Source: Akkermansiaceae bacterium
GTDB lineage: Bacteria; Verrucomicrobiota; Verrucomicrobiia; Verrucomicrobiales; Akkermansiaceae
Direction of reading: 5' to 3'
DNA length: 64,000 nt
NCBI GenBank assembly: GCA_903908495.1
Contig: CAIVSK010000050.1
Coordinates: forward strand, 25,261-89,260
Both the position numbers and the translations under genes were made by a program. Of this stretch, positions 27,005-36,491 are shown one piece after another (within the stretch, counting starts at the first letter, position 1; each line of letters opens with the position of its first letter). The notes under the pieces are model-generated. The model was not told the origin of the DNA. It made no database searches and worked only from the letters and a program-made list of their open reading frames with translations.

Positions 27005-28201
27005 ATGATCCATTCGCTTCGTTTCCTATTGTTCGTGCCGGCCCTCGGGTTAGCCGTCCAAACCGCCCTCGCCGACGCCCCGGCCGCCGTGAAAACCGAG
27101 ACCCTCAAGGGCCAACACGTCAGCGCCCGCTTCCGGCCGGATGACTGGAAGGTGTTGGACCACCCGCAGGAGTTCATCGGCTTCCTCGACCAGATCTATC
27201 AGACGATGGTCGAACTCACGTCCAATGAGCCGCCGATGATCCTGCGCGGCCACGAAAAACTTGGTGCCTGGGGCACCGCCGACCTCGATGGCATCGACAT
27301 CGACTGGACCTGTGTGGTGCCCTTCATGCAGGACTTCAAAGCCGGCAAGGTCGAGTTCGGCTTTGTGCATGAAATGGGCCATGTCTTCGATGCCCGCGAC
27401 TTCGCCCGCTGGTACATCACCCCCAACGCCGGCGGCGAGGCGTTTGCCAACATCAAGCTGTCTTATGCCTTGGAACAATTGCTGCGCAAGGACACCCGCT
27501 ACCGCATCGAATTCGGCCCCGGCGGCCGCCAGACCGGGTACGATTTCAACAATAACTTCTATCTCCACGCCGGCGACAAATACCTCGCAAGCAACACCGC
27601 CTGGGACCAGATGGGCGTGGACGACCTGCATTCGTTTCACATGGGACTCATCCGCAAACTCGGCTGGGACGTGTACAAGAAATGGTTCCGCGCGTACTAC
27701 AAGATTGAAGCCCAGAAGGACGGTCGCGCCCCGGCAAGCGTCAGTGATCCGCTGCGCATCAATCTGGTCTGCGCCTTGCTATCGACCTTCGGCGGCGAAA
27801 ACCTGGTGCCCGATTGCCAGCGCTACCGCTTCCCGGTGACCGACAAGAGCGTGCTGGAAGTGGCTAAACGCTACGACCTCAAACAAGTGTGCGCCGCCAC
27901 CGACCGTGAGTTCGCCGAGGAATACGCCGCCGGCAAAATCCACCTCGACCCGCTGAGCCTGCGAGTGCGCCTGACCCCGGCCGCCGACGGCAGCGCCACC
28001 GCTTCCATCTTCAGCATCCTGCGCAGCACCCCGAGCACGGTGGTGCGCTACACGCTGGACAACTCCGCGGTCACCGCCGCTTCCCAAGTGGATGCCGGCA
28101 CGCCCATCGCGTTGGCCGCCGGAGCCACCTTGCGTGCCGCACTGTTTGTCCCCGGCAAGGCTGAGCCTGTTCTAACAGCCAGCTCCGCCGCCGGAAAATG
28201 A
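27005..28201 (+). CDS. Secreted M60-like zinc metallopeptidase
   Basis: A 398-residue protein with a signal peptide (MIHSLRFLLFVPALGLAVQTALA). The zinc site is HEMGH at residues 122-126 and the third ligand is probably Glu145 in GGEAFANIKLSYALE, a spacing of 18 residues that fits the gluzincin-type M60 pattern. Other family features are WDQMGVDDLHSFHMGLIRKLGWD in the helical domain. The final ~80 residues (RVRLTPAADGSATASIF, VVRYTLDNS) look like a chitobiase C-terminal-type beta domain. M60 enzymes of gut and environmental bacteria cleave O-glycosylated, mucin-like proteins. It lies next to GH20 and GH89, which supports action on glycoproteins. Active-site residues are intact. Confidence 0.85.
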   Translation: MIHSLRFLLFVPALGLAVQTALADAPAAVKTETLKGQHVSARFRPDDWKVLDHPQEFIGFLDQIYQTMVELTSNEPPMILRGHEKLGAWGTADLDGIDIDWTCVVPFMQDFKAGKVEFGFVHEMGHVFDARDFARWYITPNAGGEAFANIKLSYALEQLLRKDTRYRIEFGPGGRQTGYDFNNNFYLHAGDKYLASNTAWDQMGVDDLHSFHMGLIRKLGWDVYKKWFRAYYKIEAQKDGRAPASVSDPLRINLVCALLSTFGGENLVPDCQRYRFPVTDKSVLEVAKRYDLKQVCAATDREFAEEYAAGKIHLDPLSLRVRLTPAADGSATASIFSILRSTPSTVVRYTLDNSAVTAASQVDAGTPIALAAGATLRAALFVPGKAEPVLTASSAAGK

Positions 28202-28334
28202 CGGCTCCATCCATCCTGCTGCTGATGATGATGATCCCGGCCGTAAGGTTGCATCCGGTCCTCGCCACCTCGATATCCAGCCCGGCGATACCCGCATCCA
28301 GGATGTGGCACCCCTGCCCTAACTTATAACTTAT

Positions 28335-30944
28335 ATGCTGAAACACCTGCTGCTGCTTGCTCTATCCGCTCCCGTGCTACTGGCCGCGCGGGTGGCACCC
28401 GCCGCCCCCACGGGTGATCCGGTGGCGGCGGCCACGGCGCTGATCCAGCGCGTCCTGCCGGACCATGCGGCGGCGTTTGTATGTGAACTCATGCCGCAGG
28501 ACGGGGGCCGCGACGTGTTTGAGATCGAGGCGCGCGGGGATAAAATCCTGCTGCGCGGCAACCTCGGCACCAGCCTGGCGATGGCCTTCAACTGGTATCT
28601 GCGCCACGAGTGCAAAGTGAATTTCGATTGGGAGGCCTGTGCGCCGCTGCAACTCGCCGCCAGGCCGCCGTTGCCCGCCGCCCCGCTCCACCAGACCTGC
28701 GCCGCCACCGAGCGCTTCGCCCTCAACTACTGCACCTTCGGTTATAGTTTCCCGTTCTGGAAGTGGGACCAGTGGCAGCGCTTCGTCGATTGGATGGCCA
28801 TGAACGGCATCAACCGCCCGCTGCTCCAAAGCGGCCAGGAAGCGACCTGGCTCAAAGTCTGGCAATCCTACGGCATCCCGCAGGAACAAGTTCAGGAGTT
28901 TTTCTCCGGCCCCGCCCACCTGCCATGGCAACACATGGCCAACCTCGATAAATGGGGCGGCCCGCTGCCCATGTCATACATCGAGGGCCAGCGCGTCCTG
29001 CAATCCCAAATCCTCGAACGCGCCCGCAGCCTCGGCATGAAACCCATCCTCGCCGCCTTCGCCGGCCACGTCCCACAAGCCCTCAAGGACGTCAAACCCG
29101 ACGCGAAAATCACCCGGATCAAGCCCGGTTGGGGTGGTATGGCAGAGCGCTACGCCACTTGGTTTCTTGATCCGACCGACCCGCTTTTTCCCGACATCCA
29201 GCAGCGCTTTCTCAAGGAACAGGCGGCCATGTTCGGCAGCGACCACCTCTACAGCGCCGACCCCTTCAACGAAATCGCCCCGCCCAGCTGGGATCCCGAC
29301 TACCTCGCCAAAGTGTCCGGTACCATCTATCAAAGCATGGCCGGCGGAGACCCCGCCGCAGTCTGGTATCTGATGTCGTGGAATTTCTTCTTCGACAAAC
29401 AATGGACCCCGCCGCGCCTCAAGGCCCTCACCCTCGCCGTGCCCACCGGCAAGATGATCTATCTGGATTACGTGTGCGAGCAAACCGAGTTTTTCCGCAA
29501 GAGCGAAAACTTCCACGGAGCGCCCTTCCTGTGGTGCTTCGTCGGCAACTTCGGCGGCACCACCAACTTCGTCGCCCCACTCAAAATCATATCTGACAGG
29601 TCCGCCGCCGCCCTGCCGGTCAAAAACTGCCGCGGCATCGGCACCACCCTCGAAGGCCTCAACATCAACCCCGTCGCCTTCGACCTGCTCTTCGAACAAG
29701 TCTGGCACAAAAACTCCAAGGTCAATCTCGACGCCTGGCTCGACGCCTACGCCGACCGCCGCGCCGGCCGCGCCGATCCGGCCGTGCGCAACGCCTGGCA
29801 TATCCTCAACAAGGAGATTTTCACCGACGATCCCGACGGCGTCTGGGGCCGCCAGAACTTCCTCCAGACCACTCCCGTCCTGCAGGCATCCAACAAAATC
29901 CCCCGGCCCGAACGGCAGGCCGCCCTGGTATCTGTGGTGGACGCCTTGCTAGGCGCCGCCCCGGCCTCGCGCAGCGCCGATGGCTATCAGTATGACCTCG
30001 TCAACCTCACCCGCCAAGCGCTGGGCAACGCCACCTTCATCGTCGGTAAACGCCTGATGGCGGCCGCAGCCCGCAAGGATGTGGCGGCCTTCCGCCTGGA
30101 GTCCGCCCGCCTGCTGGAACTCGGCGAAGACATCAATAAGCTGTTAGGCACGCGCCACGAGTGGCTCATGGGCCGTTGGATCGCCGATGCCCGCGCCTGG
30201 GCCGCCACGCCGGCGGAGGCGGACTACTACGAGCACAACGCCCGCGAGATTCTAACCACATGGCACGAGCCCGGCGGGGGCCTCAGTGATTATGCGCGCC
30301 GCGAGTGGAACGGCCTGTTCAACACCTACTACATGGGCCGTTGGCGCGAATTCATCCAACGCGTCGATCATGCCCTGGAAAACACCACCCCGTTCGACGC
30401 CGCCGCCTATCACAAATGGCGGGTCGAGGCCGATGGCCGCTGGGTCAACACTACCGGCAGCGACTTTGCCGAACGTCCGGTGGGCGACGCGGTCGAGGTG
30501 GCCACCCGCCTGATGGAAAAATACCGCGCCGATTTGGTGGTGCCCGCCGCGGTGGCCGAGCCGGTGGTGGACGGCCGCCTGGCCACGCCCGAGTGGTCGC
30601 CCGCCGCCTTCACCGGCGAGGGCGCGCAACGCTGGACGCTGGACGCCTCGGCGTTGATCCAGAGCCCGGGTGCCCATCTGGTGACCTTTCGCTACCGCGA
30701 GGGGGACTCAGCCCTAACCATCAGCAAAGTCACCGTCATGCAGGACGGCCGCAGTCTGGCCAACGACACCCACGCCGGATCCACCGGCACCCAAAACACC
30801 GATAACAGCTATCGGCTCGATGTGAAGAAATTCCTCCCCGACCAGCCGCTTACGCTGGTGATGGAGGTGGAGGCGAGGTCATCGAGCGACACGTCTGGAG
30901 CCATCGAAGTGCGCCGCAAGGAAGAACTCTCCATCCAACCCTGA
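28335..30944 (+). CDS. Secreted GH89 alpha-N-acetylglucosaminidase
   Basis: An 869-residue protein with a signal peptide (MLKHLLLLALSAPVLLAARVAPA). The NAGLU order is present: N-terminal alpha/beta domain (GNLGTSLAMAFNWYLRHEC), barrel with LNYCTFGYSFPFWKWDQWQRFVDWMAMNGIN, DPFNEIAPPSWDPDY with Glu313, YLDYVCEQTEFF with Glu382, then FLWCFVGNFGG, and an all-helical C-terminal domain. The two glutamates sit in motifs conserved in human NAGLU. The last ~130 residues form an extra beta domain (VTFRYREGDSALTISKVTVM). It should hydrolyse terminal alpha-GlcNAc, as in gastric mucin or heparan sulfate. The gene follows the M60 gene by 133 bases with no evident terminator. Confidence 0.93.
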   Translation: MLKHLLLLALSAPVLLAARVAPAAPTGDPVAAATALIQRVLPDHAAAFVCELMPQDGGRDVFEIEARGDKILLRGNLGTSLAMAFNWYLRHECKVNFDWEACAPLQLAARPPLPAAPLHQTCAATERFALNYCTFGYSFPFWKWDQWQRFVDWMAMNGINRPLLQSGQEATWLKVWQSYGIPQEQVQEFFSGPAHLPWQHMANLDKWGGPLPMSYIEGQRVLQSQILERARSLGMKPILAAFAGHVPQALKDVKPDAKITRIKPGWGGMAERYATWFLDPTDPLFPDIQQRFLKEQAAMFGSDHLYSADPFNEIAPPSWDPDYLAKVSGTIYQSMAGGDPAAVWYLMSWNFFFDKQWTPPRLKALTLAVPTGKMIYLDYVCEQTEFFRKSENFHGAPFLWCFVGNFGGTTNFVAPLKIISDRSAAALPVKNCRGIGTTLEGLNINPVAFDLLFEQVWHKNSKVNLDAWLDAYADRRAGRADPAVRNAWHILNKEIFTDDPDGVWGRQNFLQTTPVLQASNKIPRPERQAALVSVVDALLGAAPASRSADGYQYDLVNLTRQALGNATFIVGKRLMAAAARKDVAAFRLESARLLELGEDINKLLGTRHEWLMGRWIADARAWAATPAEADYYEHNAREILTTWHEPGGGLSDYARREWNGLFNTYYMGRWREFIQRVDHALENTTPFDAAAYHKWRVEADGRWVNTTGSDFAERPVGDAVEVATRLMEKYRADLVVPAAVAEPVVDGRLATPEWSPAAFTGEGAQRWTLDASALIQSPGAHLVTFRYREGDSALTISKVTVMQDGRSLANDTHAGSTGTQNTDNSYRLDVKKFLPDQPLTLVMEVEARSSSDTSGAIEVRRKEELSIQP

Positions 30945-31016
30945 GTCTCACCCCGCTGGTGCCCTGAACCTGAGCCGAGCCTAACTCAAACAATGCGTAT
31001 GGCCGGAACCGAAGCA

Positions 31017-34000
31017 TCAGGGCCGTGTGATGCGCAGGTGGATAAAGCGTCTGGCGGCGGTGCTGGCGGATTCGGTGTCGGCGGCTTTCACCGTCTCGGT
31101 GCCGTCGCCGTTATCGATCGGATAGCCGCTGAGCAGCCCCAGCGGAACCCACGGATCGTAGCGCAGATCACCCAGCGACTCGATGGTGTAACTGATATCT
31201 GCCGGGGCGGGATGCGGGCGCAAAAACACCAGAGTGAGCCGCTTGCCCAGCGCAGCATCCAGCCGCGCCGACGGCAGGGCTGGCGAATTGGGCCGGTAGA
31301 ACGTGTTCGGATGGAGGCCGAGCGCGTATTTCTCCAAATTGGTGATCTGATCTCCTGCGGGCGCAGCGCCGTCTGCCGCCGCCGGCGATTGCGCCGCTGC
31401 CAGACTGCCGAATTCCAGGACCTTCCAGTTGCTGGCGGGTGAATCGAGCAATTGCACCGTTGCCGCAGTAGTGGCACCCAGGGCATAAGCGGCATCGGCC
31501 AACAGGTTGAGGGTGACATTTTGCGGGCCGAGCACGGCCGCATCGCTCAGCGGGGTGAGGCTGAGGGTCGCGCTCAGTGAGCCGCTTGGGATCGTCACCG
31601 TGCCGCCCCCCGGATTCAGCGTGAAGCGGGTGCCTGCGGCGGCCTGACCGGCCCCGCTGGCTTGAGTAAAGGCAACGACGAGGTCGGCAGCGGTTTCACC
31701 GACGCGGCTCACCGAAAACAAGCCGGCGTTGGCCGTGCCCTCCTGCGCGGTGGCATCGCTGGCTGCGAGCGTCAGGATCGTTAGTGATTGCACGGTGAAC
31801 GCGCTGAAATCCGAGTAACCCGCAAGATTGCTCGCCTGGATGTGATAATCGTAGGTCACGCCCGGATTGATTCCCGTGTCCAGGTAGCTTGTCGTATTCG
31901 GCGGCAGCGTCGCGATGATTGCATAATTGCTGGCGCTGGTGATCTTGCGGAGGACCCGGTAGTTATCCTCGTTGTTAGCGTTGTCAATCCACGTCATGTT
32001 GATCTGGTTCGCGGAAACGCTGCTCGCCCGGGCATCGGTCGGCATGTTAGGCTGAACCGGTGTTAGAGCAATGGCTTCATTGCTGTAGGTGGAATCGCCC
32101 GCGCTATTGGTGGCGCGGACCCGGTAATAGTAGCTCGTCCCCGGTGTGAGTGACGGATCAATGTAACTGGTCCGGTTGACACCGATGAGGCCGATCTGCG
32201 CATAGCTTCCACCCGAACCGGTCTTGCGTTCCACCTTGAACCCGTCCTCGGTGGTGGCGTTGTCCGCCCAGGCGAGGTTGAGCTGGGTGCCGGAGGCCGG
32301 GGTGGCGCTCAGCGCGCTCGGCGCGGCGGGCGGAGCGGTCGGCAGCGGCGTATAATTCCAGGTGAGGATATCCTGGGTGGCGGTCTGACCGCCGGTGGCA
32401 GCGGTAAACCCGACATAGGCGCTGCTGGAGCCGATGGTGGTGGGGATATCAACGGTGTAATTATGGGTATAGAAGGCTCCGCTGGTGGCGTCGGTGATGG
32501 TTTGGGCAAGCGTGCTGCCGTTGTACGCCAGTGACACGGAAAAGATGTGACCACTGTGGAAATCGATGCCCGCCCCGGTGACGTCAATGGCAGCCGGCGT
32601 GGTGTCATCGGGAATCGCACCGTTGGTGTAGAGCCCGATGGTGCTCAGCGCCGGATAGATATCAAATTTTACGGCGATGCTGTGGATGATATTTTGATAG
32701 CCGAGCGCGCCGCCGCCAACACCGACAGTGGTGTTGGTGTTGTTTTGAATGGTGAAGGTGAAGCCGTCGGCGTTGGGATTGGTGATCTGAAAGGCAAACT
32801 GGGTGGTGAAGCGGCGGATATCCTGGACCGTCTTCGACCACACGGCTCCGACCTCGTTACCGGCACCATCGGTCAATTCCGCGCGAGTTCCGGGCAGCTT
32901 GGCGGAACCATTGTAGGAAAGTTGGCTGGCGGAGGTGGCAAAGCCGTTGCCGAAAGCGAGCGTTGCCTGTTGCGCGCTGGTCTGTGCCGCCGCGGTGTTG
33001 GTATAGCCGGAGAAACTCAGCGTCTGATAGCTGTTGTAGGAGCGCACCCGGAAATAATACAACGTGGCCACTTGCAGCCCGGTCACATGATAACTGGTGG
33101 CATTGACGCTCAGCGTGGCGATTTCCGTGAAATCCGTGCCGTTGGTCGATTGCTCGATCTTGTAGCCGTCCTCATTGGTCGAGAGGTCGGTCCAGGCCAA
33201 GTCGATTTCCAAGCCGGATACCACCGCCGTCACGAGGCTGCCGGGCGCTGCCGGGGGGGCTGTGGGCGGTGCCAAGGCGCCAAAGATAACCAGTGTGCTG
33301 GCGGTGCCGACCAAGACATGGCCGTCGGCCACCGTGGGCAAGGCAAATTTGGCGATCGTGCCAAGCAGGTCGCGATTGCCGGCTGCTTGCGAGCTGGTCC
33401 ATACCCGGCTGCTGAAATCGCTGGCGAGGTAGGCGCGGAGTTCGTTGGTGCCATGATCGAGGGTCCAGGCGATGCCATTGTTGCTGCCGTTGGCACTGAT
33501 GCTGGGAGTGGATCCCGGCCAGGCGAAATGATCCGGAGTGGTTCTCACCGGCGCAGCGGACAGGACGCCACCCGCGATGGTAAACGCCTTGCCATAATCT
33601 CCTCCGCCCACCCAATAGAGCACGCCGTTGAAAAATGCCGGCGTGCTGTATGAACCGTTGATCGCCCCGCCCTGCGTCTGCACCACGACGTCGGTGGTGG
33701 CATTGAATTTCCCCATCGAAGCGGTGTCGATGAGATAGATCTTTCCTTCCTTGCCAGCCCCGACCAGCAGGTGTGGATGGGCCAGGCTGCCGGCGGAATC
33801 CGGCAGCACCACGCAGCCGCCGGACCCAAGATCGGTATCCGCACTGCTGAGTGCCTGGTTGTTGAATGGGGAGAAATAATCGACAACCTTCATTCCCCAG
33901 CCGTTCTTGTTCTGGCTGGACTGGGTGGTGGTGGCATCCAGTTGGATCTTCACAAAGCAGTCGCCGTAGTTGCCGTTGACAGGGAACCCGCTGGCGTCCA

Positions 34001-35030
34001 GTCCGGCCGCGGCACCCGCATTATTGTAGCCGTCGAAGGTACCGTTGCCGGTTTCCAGATAGAACGATCCGGCGGCATCCATCGTCATGTTGCCGCCGGC
34101 CTGCCAGACGCCGCCGAGGCCGCCATTCGGCGTTAGATTCAGCACCGAGGCGAGTGCCAGCGTGGCCTTGTCATAACCCAGCACCCAGCCGTGATACGGG
34201 CCGTTGTCCCCATGCGAGGCAAACTCGATATAGACTTTCCCACCGCTGATGGTCAGCCCCGGGCGGTTCATCTCCCGCATCGCATTGAAATAGACCCGGC
34301 TCGTCGAGTTGACGGTGATGGTGCCGTCGCCGGTGCCGAACACAAACGGATCCTGTGCCGCCGCCGGGCTGCTGTTCGTTCGATAGGTATAGCTGCCATT
34401 GTAGGTGGTATCGCCGATGATCGTGCTGCCGGTGATGTTTGCATTCACGCTGGCGTTGCCGTTGCTAATGGCGATCTTGTAAAGGGTGTATACGTAATGC
34501 GGCTGGGTGGTGTCGCTGTTGAGGATCTGCTTGGTCTTGGCGGCGACATACAGCAAGTTGGTGGCCGGATCAAACACCGGCGTCCCGCACACCCCGATCT
34601 CTGGGGTGACGTCCGTGCTGCCGGTGTCGCCGCTGGGCATCGGGGTGATGGCGGTTGCATTGGTTAGCCCCGTGGTCAACAGGGATGTTTGCCAGACGAT
34701 GCTGCCGCTGTTCGCATCAATCGCGTAAACGCTGTCGTGCTGGGTGGCAACGAGGGCTAGATCATGCACTCCGGCGTTGCTGCCGCCGACAACCGTCACC
34801 CCCGCAACATAGAGCGGCTGCGCGTAAACCTGCCCGTCCACGGTCGTGGTGAAGCGCTTGGCGAAATTGGCGACTGTGACACTTGAAGGAGTGAGCAGGG
34901 TCTCGTTGGCATTGACGCCAGTACTGGCCAGATCGTTGTGATACGTGGTCTGGTTCGTGGCGTGCAAGAGCCCGGGCAGGGCCAGCAGGGTGGCGCACAA
35001 CTGGCTTAGGCGGGCATTTCGGTGTGGCAT
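31017..35030 (-). CDS. Giant secreted beta-propeller / L-type lectin / FN3 / Calx-beta protein
   Basis: A 1337-residue protein from the ATG at 35030 (MPHRNARLSQLCATLLALPGLLHA, signal peptide). The ORF-track start reads back through a heptamer repeat and is rejected. Approximate order: PQQ-like beta-propeller, residues 25-580 (VATQHDSVYAIDANSGSIVWQ); FN3, about 590-685; L-type (legume) lectin, about 687-895 (TLAFGNGFATSASQLSYNGSA, NADGFTFTIQN, IIHSIAVKFDIYP); two more FN3 domains, about 897-1080; Calx-beta, about 1085-1185; then a conserved tail (YALGLHPNTFYRPNSPALP, ISYTIESLGDLRYDPWVPLG) seen at the C-terminus of many surface proteins of this phylum. It probably binds sugars at the cell surface or outside the cell; enzymatic activity is not evident. 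Confidence 0.85.
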   Translation of the reverse strand: MPHRNARLSQLCATLLALPGLLHATNQTTYHNDLASTGVNANETLLTPSSVTVANFAKRFTTTVDGQVYAQPLYVAGVTVVGGSNAGVHDLALVATQHDSVYAIDANSGSIVWQTSLLTTGLTNATAITPMPSGDTGSTDVTPEIGVCGTPVFDPATNLLYVAAKTKQILNSDTTQPHYVYTLYKIAISNGNASVNANITGSTIIGDTTYNGSYTYRTNSSPAAAQDPFVFGTGDGTITVNSTSRVYFNAMREMNRPGLTISGGKVYIEFASHGDNGPYHGWVLGYDKATLALASVLNLTPNGGLGGVWQAGGNMTMDAAGSFYLETGNGTFDGYNNAGAAAGLDASGFPVNGNYGDCFVKIQLDATTTQSSQNKNGWGMKVVDYFSPFNNQALSSADTDLGSGGCVVLPDSAGSLAHPHLLVGAGKEGKIYLIDTASMGKFNATTDVVVQTQGGAINGSYSTPAFFNGVLYWVGGGDYGKAFTIAGGVLSAAPVRTTPDHFAWPGSTPSISANGSNNGIAWTLDHGTNELRAYLASDFSSRVWTSSQAAGNRDLLGTIAKFALPTVADGHVLVGTASTLVIFGALAPPTAPPAAPGSLVTAVVSGLEIDLAWTDLSTNEDGYKIEQSTNGTDFTEIATLSVNATSYHVTGLQVATLYYFRVRSYNSYQTLSFSGYTNTAAAQTSAQQATLAFGNGFATSASQLSYNGSAKLPGTRAELTDGAGNEVGAVWSKTVQDIRRFTTQFAFQITNPNADGFTFTIQNNTNTTVGVGGGALGYQNIIHSIAVKFDIYPALSTIGLYTNGAIPDDTTPAAIDVTGAGIDFHSGHIFSVSLAYNGSTLAQTITDATSGAFYTHNYTVDIPTTIGSSSAYVGFTAATGGQTATQDILTWNYTPLPTAPPAAPSALSATPASGTQLNLAWADNATTEDGFKVERKTGSGGSYAQIGLIGVNRTSYIDPSLTPGTSYYYRVRATNSAGDSTYSNEAIALTPVQPNMPTDARASSVSANQINMTWIDNANNEDNYRVLRKITSASNYAIIATLPPNTTSYLDTGINPGVTYDYHIQASNLAGYSDFSAFTVQSLTILTLAASDATAQEGTANAGLFSVSRVGETAADLVVAFTQASGAGQAAAGTRFTLNPGGGTVTIPSGSLSATLSLTPLSDAAVLGPQNVTLNLLADAAYALGATTAATVQLLDSPASNWKVLEFGSLAAAQSPAAADGAAPAGDQITNLEKYALGLHPNTFYRPNSPALPSARLDAALGKRLTLVFLRPHPAPADISYTIESLGDLRYDPWVPLGLLSGYPIDNGDGTETVKAADTESASTAARRFIHLRITRP

Positions 35031-35401
35031 GGCTATGTGGCTGGGATGGTGCGGTGGCGGTTGGGGGCACCGGAGCAAGCCCAACTGCAAGAGGGAAACA
35101 ATGCGGGAAGGCAATCGACATGGAGCGAGGACCGCAAGCAACCAACCGGCCTGGTGAGGCGGCCAGCTGGAAGATGCCGGAGAGCCGCGGTCGGCGTCCG
35201 GCGTCAAATTCTTGGGACAATGGTGCAAGCCGGACGATAGCCTGCCTTCCGGCTTTGCCAAGGAGTATTTCCGGACACGGACTTCCTTGATACGGCCCTT
35301 GCGTCTTGTGTCTTGCGTCTTGCGTCTTGCGTCTTGTGTCTGAGGCAAGACCTCCCCAGGATGAAACATCCTGCGCGCAGCCAAGGTATCAGGCCCTATT
35401 C
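35031..35401. other. 371-base divergent intergenic region
   Basis: This gap separates the minus-strand lectin/propeller gene from the plus-strand gene at 35402. It should contain both promoters, but I see no convincing -35/-10 pair. The only clear structure is the heptamer array at 35298-35339. The overlapping short plus-strand ORFs have no support. Confidence 0.5.
35298..35339. repeat. 6 x 7-bp tandem array (CTTGCGT / CTTGTGT)
   Basis: Six head-to-tail heptamers: CTTGCGT, CTTGTGT, three CTTGCGT and CTTGTGT. The two variants differ by one transition. On the minus strand the heptamer reads ACGCAAG; because 7 is not a multiple of 3, any translation cycles through all frames, consistent with a non-coding array. 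It lies 63 bases before the chosen start of the downstream gene. Confidence 0.9.
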
Positions 35402-36478
35402 ATGATGCCATTCCGCTCACTGCTGCCGCTCCTGCCAGCCATGCTCGCCCCCCTCGTGCATGCCGGGGAAGCCGCCCCGGTACAGCCCGGCCCCCGCCTC
35501 GACTATTCCACGCTCGCCATGCAGCCAAAGTCTTGGCAGGCGCGCCAACTCAGCCTGCAACTGACCCCGTGGGTGGGCAAACACGTGGTTTTTCTCACCA
35601 TCGACGACGCCCTTGATCCGGCATTGATGGGGCTGTGGGTGTCCCGGCTCGACGCCGGCTGGGAGCTGTACGCTGATCTAACCGGCCGGCAGCCGCAACC
35701 ATTCAAACAACTCGATGGCAAAGCCACCATCGCCGCGGTGCCCGGTGCCGATCTAACCTGCGGCGCGGGTTGTGGCTTCGTGGGTGCCACCGGCATTGAG
35801 CTGGCGATGTTCTACGACGCGAATTACCCGCAACTCAAGGCGCGCCCCGCGGCGATGCCGCATTATGTGTTTTACGAAATGGGGCGGAACTTTTACACTT
35901 TCGGCGACCGCCATTCGTGCTTCATCACTGGCTTTGCAGTGTTCATGCGCTATGTGTGCATGGACGCGCTGCACTGCGAGGACCCGGATGCCAACACGCG
36001 CAAGGTGATCGAGGGCGTCGAGCCGCTGCTAGCCGCGAGCGGCCTAGGGTTCCTGGATCTGTTCAGCACCAGCTTTGGCGTGGGTGAGAAGGTGAGCCTC
36101 TTCAAGGATGCTCATGGCAGCGTGATCAATCCGTCCGACCAACCGGTCCGTTATGCCGCTGCGATGTTGCGCTTGCGCCGCGAGCACGGTGGCGATGCCT
36201 GGCTGAGGCGGTTTTTCCACGAGTTGGCCGCCTGCCCCGAGTACAAGCCCGACATCAAGAGCGGAGCGCTCAACCAAGGCTGGCACTGGCTGCTGTGTGC
36301 CAGCGTGGCGGCGCAGCAGGACCTCAGCCCGGTGTTCGCCGGCGAGTGGAAACTGCCGCTGGCCGGCACGACCCGCGCGGCTTTGGGTAAAATCGACTGG
36401 AAACAGCCCGGCCTGTCCGTGCAAACTGTCGCGGACGCGGTGAGCCCCGCGTGGAGCATTCCCGTCACCGAACCCTAA
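35402..36478 (+). CDS. Secreted metallopeptidase-like protein with degenerate zinc site
   Basis: A 358-residue protein with a signal peptide (MMPFRSLLPLLPAMLAPLVHAGEA); the ORF-track start at 35306 lies in the repeat and is rejected. A gluzincin-like core is suggested by GWELYADLTGRQPQ, CGAGCGFVGATGIELAMFYD, then PHYVFYEMGRNFYTFG where an active enzyme would have HExxH. Here the site reads YEMGRN, so both zinc histidines are lost but the glutamate remains. The following GDRHSCFITGFAVFMRYVCMD and a helical C-terminal domain (WLRRFFHELAACPEYKPD) keep the fold pattern. It is probably a non-catalytic, binding-type relative. It precedes the GH106-like gene by 13 bases and is likely co-transcribed with it. 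Confidence 0.75.
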   Translation: MMPFRSLLPLLPAMLAPLVHAGEAAPVQPGPRLDYSTLAMQPKSWQARQLSLQLTPWVGKHVVFLTIDDALDPALMGLWVSRLDAGWELYADLTGRQPQPFKQLDGKATIAAVPGADLTCGAGCGFVGATGIELAMFYDANYPQLKARPAAMPHYVFYEMGRNFYTFGDRHSCFITGFAVFMRYVCMDALHCEDPDANTRKVIEGVEPLLAASGLGFLDLFSTSFGVGEKVSLFKDAHGSVINPSDQPVRYAAAMLRLRREHGGDAWLRRFFHELAACPEYKPDIKSGALNQGWHWLLCASVAAQQDLSPVFAGEWKLPLAGTTRAALGKIDWKQPGLSVQTVADAVSPAWSIPVTEP

Positions 36479-36491
36479 CCCTCCACCCGTC

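Noticed and set aside
35306-35401. N-terminal extensions of the flanking ORFs through the heptamer array
   Set aside because: The signal peptides begin at 35402 (plus) and 35030 (minus); the repeat-coded peptides (TQDARRK type) are artefacts of open frames.
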